NCBI RefSeq assembly: GCF_000829465.1
Contig: NZ_JXAL01000003.1
Location: forward strand, 1-64,000
DNA from: Cohnella kolymensis
GTDB taxonomy: Bacteria; Bacillota; Bacilli; Paenibacillales; Paenibacillaceae
Direction of reading: 5' to 3'
DNA length: 64,000 bases
In this document: in pieces, positions 37,804 to 45,761 of the stretch
How positions within the stretch are numbered: the stretch's first letter is position 1
How the letters are laid out: the number at the start of each line of letters is the position of its first letter
Translations under genes and position numbers: made by a program
Notes under the pieces: model-generated
Seen by the model: the letters and a program-made list of their open reading frames with translations, nothing else
What the model was told of the DNA's origin: nothing
Database searches by the model: none

Positions 37804-38862
37804 ATGTCACTGCCTGTCAGAACGCTGCGAATCAGCGACTCGACAATTGAAACGATGGAGGACAACATATGGAATGACCGTTATTCTTCCGCGTGGATGA
37901 AGACAAACGGGAGAACCTCGGCAGTTTCGGTACGTTACCGCGGCGGGCATACCAGAGAATATCCGAAACGCTCTTATGAGGTCGTCAGAGAAGGCCAAAC
38001 ATTCCATTACAACGCAGAATATGATGATCCGTCGATGATTCGCAACTCTCTGTCGTTTGCCTTTTTCCCAATGATCGGGGTACCTGCACCTAGAACTAAG
38101 CATGTGCTGCTTTATCTCAACGATGAGCTTCTCGGGCTCTATCTTGAAATAGAAGGTGTTGAAAAATCATTTTTCCGCAGGAGGAAGATCGGCGCATCTT
38201 CACTCTTCTATGCGGTGAACAATAAAGCGGATTTCAACCGCTATTTGCCTGATTCTAACAAGCTCAAAAGCTCGCTTCTCGCAGGTTACGAGCACCGATT
38301 CGGCGGCCGGCAAGAAAAATTAAAATTAACGTCGTTCATTAGCGGTTTTCATCGAAGACAAGGAAAGGAACTAAGAGAATTCCTTAACGCAAAGTTGGAT
38401 GTGGACAATTATTTACGATGGCTGACAGGCGCGGTGTTGACCGGCAATTATGACGGCTTTGAGCAAAATTATGCTCTGTACAGGAACCGGAAAAACGGAA
38501 AGCTGCGGATCATTCCTTGGGATTACGAGGGAACCTGGGGACGTAACTGCTATGGAAAAATTGTCGACAGCGATTTGGTGTCAGTAGGCGGGTACAATTC
38601 TTTAACCCGAAAAATGCTGGAACTGCGGCAATTTCGCGCGCAATACAAATCGATATTGCGTTCCGCATTAAACGGTCCTTTTACAGAAAAGAAATTAATG
38701 CCCCTGATCGAAAAGAAGATCGCCGCACTGGCACCGTATATCAGGGACGATCCAAACAGGCGATGGTCCTATCATGAATTCCTTGGAGAACCTGAGGTTT
38801 TCCGCAAGTACATTCGTGAAAGACGGTCGATCGTGAAGACGGAACTTGAAGGCCGGAAATAG
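37804..38862 (+). CDS. cotH: CotH-family spore coat kinase
   Basis: CotH proteins are atypical kinases that phosphorylate Ser residues in coat proteins such as CotB and CotG. The 352-residue protein shows the family core: VSVRYRGGHTREYPKRSYEV (about residue 43), LYLNDELLGLYLEIEGVEKS (about 101) and the catalytic-end motif LRIIPWDYEGTWGRN (about 236). The Asp in WDYEG is the usual metal ligand. The ATG at 37804 follows AAAGGGGGAGAGG. A sigma-K-like element precedes it, and the gene stop overlaps a LexA-type box belonging to rarA. Neighbouring CotB-like proteins and Ser-rich tails are plausible substrates. Confidence 0.85.
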   Translation: MSLPVRTLRISDSTIETMEDNIWNDRYSSAWMKTNGRTSAVSVRYRGGHTREYPKRSYEVVREGQTFHYNAEYDDPSMIRNSLSFAFFPMIGVPAPRTKHVLLYLNDELLGLYLEIEGVEKSFFRRRKIGASSLFYAVNNKADFNRYLPDSNKLKSSLLAGYEHRFGGRQEKLKLTSFISGFHRRQGKELREFLNAKLDVDNYLRWLTGAVLTGNYDGFEQNYALYRNRKNGKLRIIPWDYEGTWGRNCYGKIVDSDLVSVGGYNSLTRKMLELRQFRAQYKSILRSALNGPFTEKKLMPLIEKKIAALAPYIRDDPNRRWSYHEFLGEPEVFRKYIRERRSIVKTELEGRK

Positions 38863-38874
38863 AACGTACGTTCC
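38861..38874 (+). promoter_or_regulatory. LexA (DinR) box upstream of rarA
   Basis: AGAACGTACGTTCC matches 13 of 14 positions of the Gram-positive LexA consensus CGAACRNRYGTTYC, and the central 12 bases are a perfect palindrome. It lies 63 bp before the rarA start; an extended -10 (TGTTATGAT, 38903-38911) follows. Confidence 0.75.
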
Positions 38875-38936
38875 TAATATTCTTCCGATTATACAACCTT
38901 TCTGTTATGATGAAGTGACAGGAAGGCGGGAGAAAG

Positions 38937-40250
38937 ATGGATTTGTTCAGCTATCGGACGGAATCCGAGCCTCGGGCTCGGCTATTGGCGGATCGAATGC
39001 GGCCGGAGTCGCTGGAGGAATATATCGGGCAAGAGCATCTCGTGGGTCCAGGCAAGCTGCTGCGGCGCGCGATTGAGGGAGATGTCGTGTCATCGATCCT
39101 GTTGTTCGGACCCCCAGGCTGCGGTAAAACAACACTGGCTCACATCATATCGAAGCAGACGGAAGGCGATTTTGTCAGATTGAACGCGGTAGACGCTTCC
39201 GTGAAAGACGTTCGTGAGGTCATCGAGCAGGCCGAGAATAACAAAAATATGTACGGGCGAAAAACAATTCTTTTTCTTGACGAGGTACACCGGTTCAACA
39301 GCGCCCGGCAAGACGCGTTATTGCCGGCAGTGGAGCGGGGGACCATTGTTTTTATCGGGGCGACGACGGAAAATCCGTTCCATTCGGTTAACGGAGCGTT
39401 GTTGTCCCGTTCGACGCTGTTCCGTCTGCAGCCGCTGGCGAAGGAACATTCTATGACCGCTATGCGAAGAGCGTTGGCGGATCCCGTCAAAGGCCTCGGC
39501 TTCATGAAGCTTTCCATAGACGAGGAAGCGCTGGAGCACATTGCCGCTATGGCCAACGGGGATATTCGCCGGGCGTTAACGGCGTTGGAACTCGCCGCGG
39601 TGACCACGCCTTCGCAGCCGGACGGTGCGGTTCACATCACGCTTGAGGTCGCGGAAGAATCGATGCGGCAGCCTACGGTACAGGCGGATGAATCGACGCA
39701 ATACGACGTGCTGTCCGCGTTCCACAAAAGCGTGAGAGGCTCAAGCGATGCGGCGCTTTTCTGGTTTTTATACGCGGTCGAGAAGCTGGGCATGGACCCG
39801 ATGGTGTTCCTGCGCCGATTGACGGTTGCCTGCAGCGAAGATATCGGGCTCGCGAATCCCCAGGCAATGGTGCAAGCGGTCAGTGCCATGGAGGCTTACC
39901 ATCGGATCGGCTGGCCGGAATCGAAATATATCGTCGCGCAGGCCATATTGTTCGCGGTAGAAAGCCCCAAATCGAATTCCATCGGCGTAGCGATTGGAGG
40001 GATTATCGCCGCTTTCGAGGAACTGAAGTCTGCGGAGGTTCCGCTGCATTTGCGTGACGGACATTACAGCGGCGCCAAGAAGCTTGGACACGACGGTTAC
40101 AAATATCCGCACAACTACCCCGGTCATTATGTGGAGCAGAATTATTATCCGGACAAGCTTTCCGGCAAAGCATTCTATGAAGCGACGGAGCAAGGGATGG
40201 AAGATAAAATCCGGCAGAATCAGCGCACGCGCCGAGGCAAGCAGAAGTGA
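38937..40250 (+). CDS. rarA: Replication-associated recombination protein RarA (MgsA)
   Basis: RarA is an AAA+ ATPase related to clamp loaders that acts at stalled replication forks. The 437-residue protein has Walker A FGPPGCGKTT (about residue 59) and Walker B LFLDEVHRFN (about 114). Sensor 1 is GATTENPFHSVNGALLSR, and the C-terminal tetramerisation region carries SEDIGLANPQA and HYSGAKKLGHDGYKYPHN. The ATG at 38937 follows GGAAGGCGGGAG. In B. subtilis rarA (yrvN) follows yrvM directly. A LexA-type box upstream suggests SOS control. Confidence 0.95.
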   Translation: MDLFSYRTESEPRARLLADRMRPESLEEYIGQEHLVGPGKLLRRAIEGDVVSSILLFGPPGCGKTTLAHIISKQTEGDFVRLNAVDASVKDVREVIEQAENNKNMYGRKTILFLDEVHRFNSARQDALLPAVERGTIVFIGATTENPFHSVNGALLSRSTLFRLQPLAKEHSMTAMRRALADPVKGLGFMKLSIDEEALEHIAAMANGDIRRALTALELAAVTTPSQPDGAVHITLEVAEESMRQPTVQADESTQYDVLSAFHKSVRGSSDAALFWFLYAVEKLGMDPMVFLRRLTVACSEDIGLANPQAMVQAVSAMEAYHRIGWPESKYIVAQAILFAVESPKSNSIGVAIGGIIAAFEELKSAEVPLHLRDGHYSGAKKLGHDGYKYPHNYPGHYVEQNYYPDKLSGKAFYEATEQGMEDKIRQNQRTRRGKQK

Positions 40251-40308
40251 CGGTTTCGGAGCGGCGGCTGTTTTCCGGCGGCCGAATATGGTTAATAAAA
40301 TAAAAAAC

Positions 40309-40350
40309 CGTTCATATATCCTTGAAATTCGTGATATGAACGCCTTTCGT
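40309..40350 (+). terminator. Probable terminator after rarA
   Basis: CGTTCATAT pairs with ATATGAACG, followed by CCTTTCGTTT. The remaining interval to 40575 is a leader with TATAAT at 40455-40460 and no gene. Confidence 0.6.
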
Positions 40351-40542
40351 TTGAAAAATCGGCATAGCGGGCAGGCTCAGTCGAATAGAGATGGTTACTA
40401 CGGCGATTTACGCGGTTAGCCGTCGTTTGACGGGCGTTTGCAAACCGTCTAAGCTATAATAAAGTCCAAAAGTCTGACTTTTATTGATTTTCACAGTTAA
40501 TCATTTTCATCATATTTTTTCTTCATCATAAAGGAGGTGTAC

Positions 40543-40569
40543 CTATCCTTTCCGCAAGGCGAGGATAGG
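40543..40569 (+). promoter_or_regulatory. Hairpin between the Shine-Dalgarno sequence and start codon of the CNNM-type gene
   Basis: CCTATCC (40543-40549) pairs perfectly with GGATAGG (40563-40569). A canonical AAAGGAGGTG (40530-40539) lies just upstream and the likely TTG start (40576) just downstream. Folding would bring the two to normal spacing; a GAGGATAGG alternative site lies inside the 3' arm. Confidence 0.55.
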
Positions 40570-40575
40570 AATTAT

Positions 40576-41913
40576 TTGGAAGGTGACCCCTTACCGCTAA
40601 GTGTTGACTTGATCTTGATTGCTTTTCTGGTATTTCTGAACGCCTTTTTTGTGGCCGCCGAATTTGCGATGGTGAAAGCCCGCGGATCACGGATCGATAC
40701 GATGGTTCAAGAAGGGCATAAGAGAGCCAAAATCGCAGCCCATGTCATGGATAATTTGGATGCGTATCTGTCCGTGTGCCAATTGGGAATTACTCTGGCC
40801 TCGCTGGGTCTGGGCTGGATCGGCGAACCGGCGATCGCAGCGATGCTTATGCCTGTGTTCGAATCCCTGAATATAAGCGACAGCTTCATTCATCCATTAG
40901 CTTTCGTGATCGGTTTCTCGTTTATCACTGTGCTGCATATCGTGCTGGGCGAATTGGCTCCAAAGTCGGTAGCCATCCGCAAAGCCGAGGCGGTAACCCT
41001 CCTGACGGCAGCTCCTTTGCATATGTTCAAGAAGCTGATGAATCCTTTTATTTGGCTTCTTAACGGAACCGCCGGACTGCTGCTGAGGCCATTCGGTATC
41101 GATACGTCCGAAGTGTCTTCATCCGCTCATACGGAGGAAGAAATTCGTATTCTGGTGAAGGAAAGCCATAAGAGCGGTTTCATCGACAAAACCGAATTGA
41201 CGCTCGTGGACAACATCTTCGACTTTGCGGATACGAATGCAAGAGAGATTATGATCCCGCGTACGGAGATGAGCTGTTTATACGGCAACCTTTCATTCGA
41301 GGAGAACAAGAATATCGCTCTCCGTGAGATGCATACCCGTTATCCCCTATGCGAGAAGGACAAAGACAACATTATCGGCTTTGTCCACATCAAAGATTTG
41401 CTGAAAGCTACCGACGGCTCCATTCACGATATCAGGGAGCTGATGCGGCCGATTACCAGCGTGCCGGAGAGTATGCCGATCAGCGCACTGCTCAAGCTGA
41501 TGCAGAAGCGCAAATCGCAAATCGCCATCTTGATCGATGAATACGGCGGTACTTCTGGTTTGGTAACACTTGAAGACATCATGGAGGAAATCGTCGGAGA
41601 GATTCAGGACGAATTCGACGAGGAACGGCCGGATCTCGAGAAGAGAGACGAGAGCACTTACTCCATCAACGGTATGATGCTTATTGAAGAAGTGAACAAT
41701 CTGTTCGGGCTTGATATTCCGACCGTCGACTTCGATACGATCGGCGGATGGATCTACTCGCAGATTGAAATCCCTCCGAAGAAAAACCAGTATGTGGAGT
41801 CTGAGGAAGGCTTCCGCTTCACCATAGAAGAAACGGACCATCTGCGAATCTCCCGGGTGACCGTTACGAGGATAGACGAAGCCGAGTGGGAGCCGCAGGC
41901 CGAGACCGGTTGA
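40576..41913 (+). CDS. CNNM/CorC-type transporter-associated protein with CBS domains
   Basis: This is a hemolysin-like or Mg/Co efflux-type family. The 445-residue protein has four transmembrane helices in the CNNM domain (about 1-190, LVFLNAFFVAAEFAMVKARG, LGLGWIGEPAIAAML). Two CBS domains follow (about 205-330, IMIPRTEMSCLYG; ILIDEYGGTSGLVTLEDI). The C-terminal CorC_HlyC domain is at about 345-430. I favour TTG at 40576, giving the usual N-terminus (M)EGDPLPLSVDLILIA. A GTG at 40537 lies inside the Shine-Dalgarno sequence. A hairpin between site and start may regulate translation. A bidirectional terminator follows. Confidence 0.85.
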   Translation: MEGDPLPLSVDLILIAFLVFLNAFFVAAEFAMVKARGSRIDTMVQEGHKRAKIAAHVMDNLDAYLSVCQLGITLASLGLGWIGEPAIAAMLMPVFESLNISDSFIHPLAFVIGFSFITVLHIVLGELAPKSVAIRKAEAVTLLTAAPLHMFKKLMNPFIWLLNGTAGLLLRPFGIDTSEVSSSAHTEEEIRILVKESHKSGFIDKTELTLVDNIFDFADTNAREIMIPRTEMSCLYGNLSFEENKNIALREMHTRYPLCEKDKDNIIGFVHIKDLLKATDGSIHDIRELMRPITSVPESMPISALLKLMQKRKSQIAILIDEYGGTSGLVTLEDIMEEIVGEIQDEFDEERPDLEKRDESTYSINGMMLIEEVNNLFGLDIPTVDFDTIGGWIYSQIEIPPKKNQYVESEEGFRFTIEETDHLRISRVTVTRIDEAEWEPQAETG

Positions 41914-41920
41914 ATATAAC

Positions 41921-41968
41921 AAAAGCTGATCTTATAAGTAGCGATCTACTTATAAGGTCAGCTTTTCT
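41921..41968. terminator. Bidirectional terminator
   Basis: AAAAGCTGATCTTATAAGTA pairs with TACTTATAAGGTCAGCTTTT around a 6-base loop, with A and T tracts on both sides. It serves the convergent CNNM-type and nitroreductase genes. Confidence 0.85.
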
Positions 41969-41998
41969 GTTATGGCCTGATTGAAGGATCGCTCCGGT

Positions 41999-42646
41999 TT
42001 ACTTCACAATGGTCAGAATTTGTTCGACTTCCTTGCGTGGAAGCTTCCCGGGAACTTCGGCGGGATGACCGAGCGCAATGACCATGTTGACCTGTTTGGT
42101 CTCGTCCAGTCCCAAGAACTCCTTTAAAGGTTTCTCTGCGAGCAGTACCGGTCCTGTCATCGGACATGTGGCCAAGCCGCGGGCATGCGCCGCAAGCATA
42201 AGATTCATCGATGCGAGGCAGCTGCTCTTGATCCCTTCTTCCCGCCATACTTCATCCTCGACCAGACCGATCGGATCGAATATTCTTTCGCGGAATTTGG
42301 ATTGATAAGGTGTTGCGAGACAGACAATCAGGGCCGGAGCGTCCGAGAACGCCGTGGCGTAAGGACCGAAAGATTTGACGAGCAGGCGGCCTTCCCTGCT
42401 CAGTCCCTTCTGTTCCGCTTCAGCCGCGCGGCGGTGAAGCTCATCCCACGTCATCTGCTCAATGGCTTTGATTTTGTCGGTGTTCGTGACGACGACGAAT
42501 TCCCATGTTTGCGAGTTCGTATCGCTGGGGGCATACCGTGCGCAGTCGATCAATTCGATGATGTCAGAGTCGGATACCGGACGGTCTGCAAATTTGCGCA
42601 CGCTGCGGCGTTCCTGTATGAGCTGCTTTAGTGAATCGTAATTCAT
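41999..42646 (-). CDS. Nitroreductase-family protein
   Basis: This FMN-dependent oxidoreductase fold uses NAD(P)H; physiological substrates vary. The 215-residue protein has the family start ERRSVRKFADRPV (about residue 12), the FMN-contact ARYAPSDTNSQTWEFVVV (about 36), and GLATCPMTGP with ALGHPAEVPGKLPRK near the end. It is monocistronic or leads the divergent side of the adjacent transporter pair; a specific function cannot be assigned. Confidence 0.88.
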   Translation of the reverse strand: MNYDSLKQLIQERRSVRKFADRPVSDSDIIELIDCARYAPSDTNSQTWEFVVVTNTDKIKAIEQMTWDELHRRAAEAEQKGLSREGRLLVKSFGPYATAFSDAPALIVCLATPYQSKFRERIFDPIGLVEDEVWREEGIKSSCLASMNLMLAAHARGLATCPMTGPVLLAEKPLKEFLGLDETKQVNMVIALGHPAEVPGKLPRKEVEQILTIVK

Positions 42647-42694
42647 GTTAGTCTCTCTCCTTCTCCACTATTATAGTGATGGCCGTCGTACGTA

Positions 42695-43874
42695 TCAAGG
42701 CATAGAATCGCGTGTCGGAGATGTCCCTCGGAAGTACAGATACAAGAATCCGCACATGGCGGCAAGGGCAAACACAGCTCCGGTGCGGAAAACGTAGGCG
42801 AGTCCTAAACTGTCATAGAGGGCGCCGCCTACCGTTCCTGCAATCACGCCTGCCACACCTGTCCAAACCATTGCAAACAAGGCTTGGCCGGAAGAACGGA
42901 ATTCATCGGGAATGAGCGTCTGCAGAAAGCGCAGGGCCGTAATATAGAAGATAGCAAAAGTGACGGAATGCATCGCCTGCAGTGCAACCATCATCCATGG
43001 CTCCGTTGCAGTGCTCAGCAAACCGAGCCGAATCATATACAGAAAGCTGGCGATTGCCAACAGCGTTAATTCCTTGAACCGATGTCCAAACTTAGCCAGC
43101 AGGAAAAACATCGGGATTTCACTGACGGAAGAGGCGAGCGATGCCGCTCCGATGACAGTGTCCCGCGCCCCGAGCTCCCGCATGGCAATCGAAAGAAAAC
43201 CTTCATTCATGCGATGAGCGACGGATACCAGCATGATCATCGCGAAGAAGCCGATCGTATCCACGCGCCTCAGAATGCCCCATAAACCTCCGAATTCGAA
43301 CTTCTTTAACGAAGCTTGGTAATCGCCTACGATAAAAGAAAATATGAAAGAGAGCCCGATCGTGCACAGCGCAATGACGATAGTCCAGTTCGACCCATAC
43401 TGCTGCAGCAAGTAACCGAAAGCGACCGCAGATACCGCATATCCGAGTGAACCGAACATCCGTATGGCCGGGAAACTGCGATTCAGCTGATCGGCGGCGA
43501 GCAGGGTCATACTGTCCAGCATCGAGTTGACAGGGGTTTGAAACAAATAGAAAAGCGCCATGACACCCGCCATGATGCCGAATTCCTTCTGCGGCAGAAG
43601 CAGGGCCAGCGCTAATATTTGACCGGCGAACATCAGGCTTAGAAGCCGGCGCAAGCTTTTCGTCACATCGCTCAGTAAACCGACGATCAGGTTAGCCGCA
43701 ATGGATAAGATGGGGCCGACGGAATAGATGGCACCGATCTGGAGCTTCGAAAACCCGAGGCTTTCAAAATATAAGGGAAAAAAAAGTCACCACTAAAACC
43801 ATGCTGGAATAGTGGACGAACTGAAGAATTCGAAGGACAAGAAGCTGCCCTTTAATACTGCTTGAATGATTCAT
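42695..43874 (-). CDS. MFS transporter, frameshifted near the N-terminus
   Basis: This protein would have about 392 residues and twelve transmembrane helices. The N-terminal part (from ATG ending at 43874) reads MNHSSSIKGQLLVLRILQFV and then VVTFF before stopping. Coding resumes in another frame with PLYFESLGFSKLQIGAIYSV and runs to 42695. The break is a run of eight A residues (43778-43785 on the plus strand). Seven would restore VTFFPLYFESLG, the usual first-loop sequence of MFS_1-like exporters. The stop abuts the next gene's end in the same direction, so it may be co-transcribed with the MATE-like gene. The substrate is unknown. Confidence 0.75.
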
Positions 43875-45209
43875 TTACGCGCCTCCCGACAGTCGCGGAA
43901 CTTCAGATAGAGCCGCCGGTGCCCGGTGTGCACGCCTGAACAGCCAGACCAGCAAGGCTAATTCAGCGAACAATCCTCCCGATAAGGCCAAGGAGCCGAT
44001 AGCCCCGCTCCAATCCGGCAGCAGAATGGCGAGAACGATGACCACAACGGTGCTCACAACGGCATTCGTTGTTTGTGACTTGAACATGAGCTTCGTTTCT
44101 CCATGCGCCATGACGATTCCATTCAACGTATCCAGCCAAGGAAACACAAGCACAAAAGGAAGAAATCCCCGAAGCGCGTGAATGCTGGCTTGCAGCAGTT
44201 CGCCTTCGACATCGAGCGCATGGTAGAACATCCAGGAACCGACCGGCGTAAAAGCCATGAGCAGCATAAGTATAGTAGGGATGAATCCGAGCAGCAGCGT
44301 GAACTTACGTACTTGATCCGGATTTGTTTTGAAAAATAAAAGCGCGATTTGGTGGAAATACGTGAAAAAGCCGAGCATCAAATTCATCAGACTGCCCGCA
44401 ATCGCCAAAGATGCCACCGCCAGTGTCGGTCTGTCCGTCGTGCCGAGCAGCACATTCAGAATGGGCATCGCCCAGACGACGATAAGGCTGGAATACAGGA
44501 GCGGACTGTAGAAGCCGAATACCTGCTTCGAAGTGGTGACGGCGCAGTCATCGGCTTTAGCCGGCATCTGAGCAAGCAGTCTGCGGGCTTCCAGCCAGCT
44601 GATTAAGGCTTCTATCATCATTCCGAACAAAAAAATAACGGCGCCTTGCAAAGCACTGTCGACGCCGACATATAAAAAATACTGGGCAAGGACGAACATG
44701 CCGATGAGACGGAATAACATCCCAATCGTCAGCCAGCGTGTTCTCATTTTATAAATAATGACTCCTTGATATAAACAGCGCAAACCGGAGAAAACCGACA
44801 AGAACATTAAAGCGTAGAACACGTGGATGGCTTCTCGTTCGACGTCCGGAGCGGCGCCGAAGGCTGTACCGAAAATCAAGTGTCCGACCGGCGTGTAGGC
44901 GATCAATGCTCCGAAGACCAGCGTCGAGCCGAATACAAAGAAGCCTATTTTTTTGACAGCCTGAAAGGAGGTTCGGTCTCTCACCAGCGCCGAGCATGTC
45001 TGTCTCAGCAGCACAGCCGGTCTCTCGGCTACCGCAAGCATGCTCATCCCGAGAGCGTAACCCGCGAGAATAATTTCCTCGTTGCTCGATCGGGCTAACG
45101 TTCCGTTGATGATAACATGAGAGAGATTGATCAGAACGACAGATAGACCCATAGGTATGAAAAACATGAAAAGCCGTCTCAGAGAGACCGGCTCGTTGGA
45201 AGTGTTCAT
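43875..45209 (-). CDS. MATE-like multidrug/export membrane protein
   Basis: This 444-residue integral membrane protein has about twelve hydrophobic segments, beginning RRLFMFFIPMGLSVVLINLS. It resembles MOP/MATE superfamily carriers annotated as multi antimicrobial extrusion proteins in Paenibacillus. Conserved charged motifs are few, so the substrate is open. It ends exactly where the frameshifted MFS gene begins, in the same orientation, suggesting a two-transporter unit. About 150 bp separate it from the divergent gene at 45385, with an 18-bp palindrome between them. Confidence 0.65.
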   Translation of the reverse strand: MNTSNEPVSLRRLFMFFIPMGLSVVLINLSHVIINGTLARSSNEEIILAGYALGMSMLAVAERPAVLLRQTCSALVRDRTSFQAVKKIGFFVFGSTLVFGALIAYTPVGHLIFGTAFGAAPDVEREAIHVFYALMFLSVFSGLRCLYQGVIIYKMRTRWLTIGMLFRLIGMFVLAQYFLYVGVDSALQGAVIFLFGMMIEALISWLEARRLLAQMPAKADDCAVTTSKQVFGFYSPLLYSSLIVVWAMPILNVLLGTTDRPTLAVASLAIAGSLMNLMLGFFTYFHQIALLFFKTNPDQVRKFTLLLGFIPTILMLLMAFTPVGSWMFYHALDVEGELLQASIHALRGFLPFVLVFPWLDTLNGIVMAHGETKLMFKSQTTNAVVSTVVVIVLAILLPDWSGAIGSLALSGGLFAELALLVWLFRRAHRAPAALSEVPRLSGGA

Positions 45210-45316
45210 CGGGTCAGCTCCTTGGACATGAACGCTGTGTGCGATTGGTAGACAGCTAGTATTATAGCAGATTTTCGGCGATTTTCGGGGATGAAATTCG
45301 CAGGTTTAAAAGCTGG

Positions 45317-45334
45317 ATTTCACAAGTGTGAAAT
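45317..45334. promoter_or_regulatory. 18-bp palindrome, possible operator
   Basis: ATTTCACAAGTGTGAAAT has perfect 8-bp arms around a 2-bp centre. It lies between divergent genes, about 40-70 bp before either start of the downstream gene. No regulator is assigned. Confidence 0.4.
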
Positions 45335-45384
45335 GATAAATTAAAGGATGATGCTTTTTGGAGAGGCTGCAAGCAGGTGATAAT

Positions 45385-45735
45385 GTGAAAACGACGACTG
45401 ATACAAAGGACTGGCTGGAGAGCCAGTTCGTATACAGTGAACGACTCGGAATCCCCGTCCCCCGCCTGGCGGCCGACTGGGATGAGTTAAGCTTGGACAT
45501 GCAAGCTGCTGTATTGGAGCAATGGGAAATGATTCGCGGCGTCATTCCGGAGCGGGTGATCCGTCTCGAGGCACAGATTCGAATCAAGCAAGACCGGCTG
45601 TTTGAAGAGGAAGATTTTGCCGCATCTTGTCGTTTGAATGGAGACATTGCCGATCTGGCCAGCCGGATTAATGATTTGCATATTTGGTTCCGTACCCAGC
45701 AAGATCTGGATATGGGCACCAAAAGGCACGGTTGA
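45385..45735 (+). CDS. Conserved hypothetical protein upstream of ytpB
   Basis: This soluble, mostly helical protein has 116 residues. No family is recognised with confidence. The C-terminal part (RLFEEEDFAASCRLNGDIAD) resembles the short UvrB/C-type helical hairpin 'EEDFexAaxLRDEI', which may be chance. The GTG at 45385 is preceded by AGGTGATAAT; a TTG at 45358 with AAAGGAT upstream is an alternative. It is in the same orientation as, and 26 bp from, the curcumene synthase gene. Confidence 0.6.
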   Translation: MKTTTDTKDWLESQFVYSERLGIPVPRLAADWDELSLDMQAAVLEQWEMIRGVIPERVIRLEAQIRIKQDRLFEEEDFAASCRLNGDIADLASRINDLHIWFRTQQDLDMGTKRHG

Positions 45736-45761
45736 GCAAGCAAGCGGAGGGCCCTTACACA

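Noticed and set aside
40460..40575. Mg-sensing M-box or other known riboswitch in the leader of the CNNM-type gene
   Set aside because: The leader is too short (about 110 nt) and AT-rich, and none of the conserved M-box sequence blocks was found.
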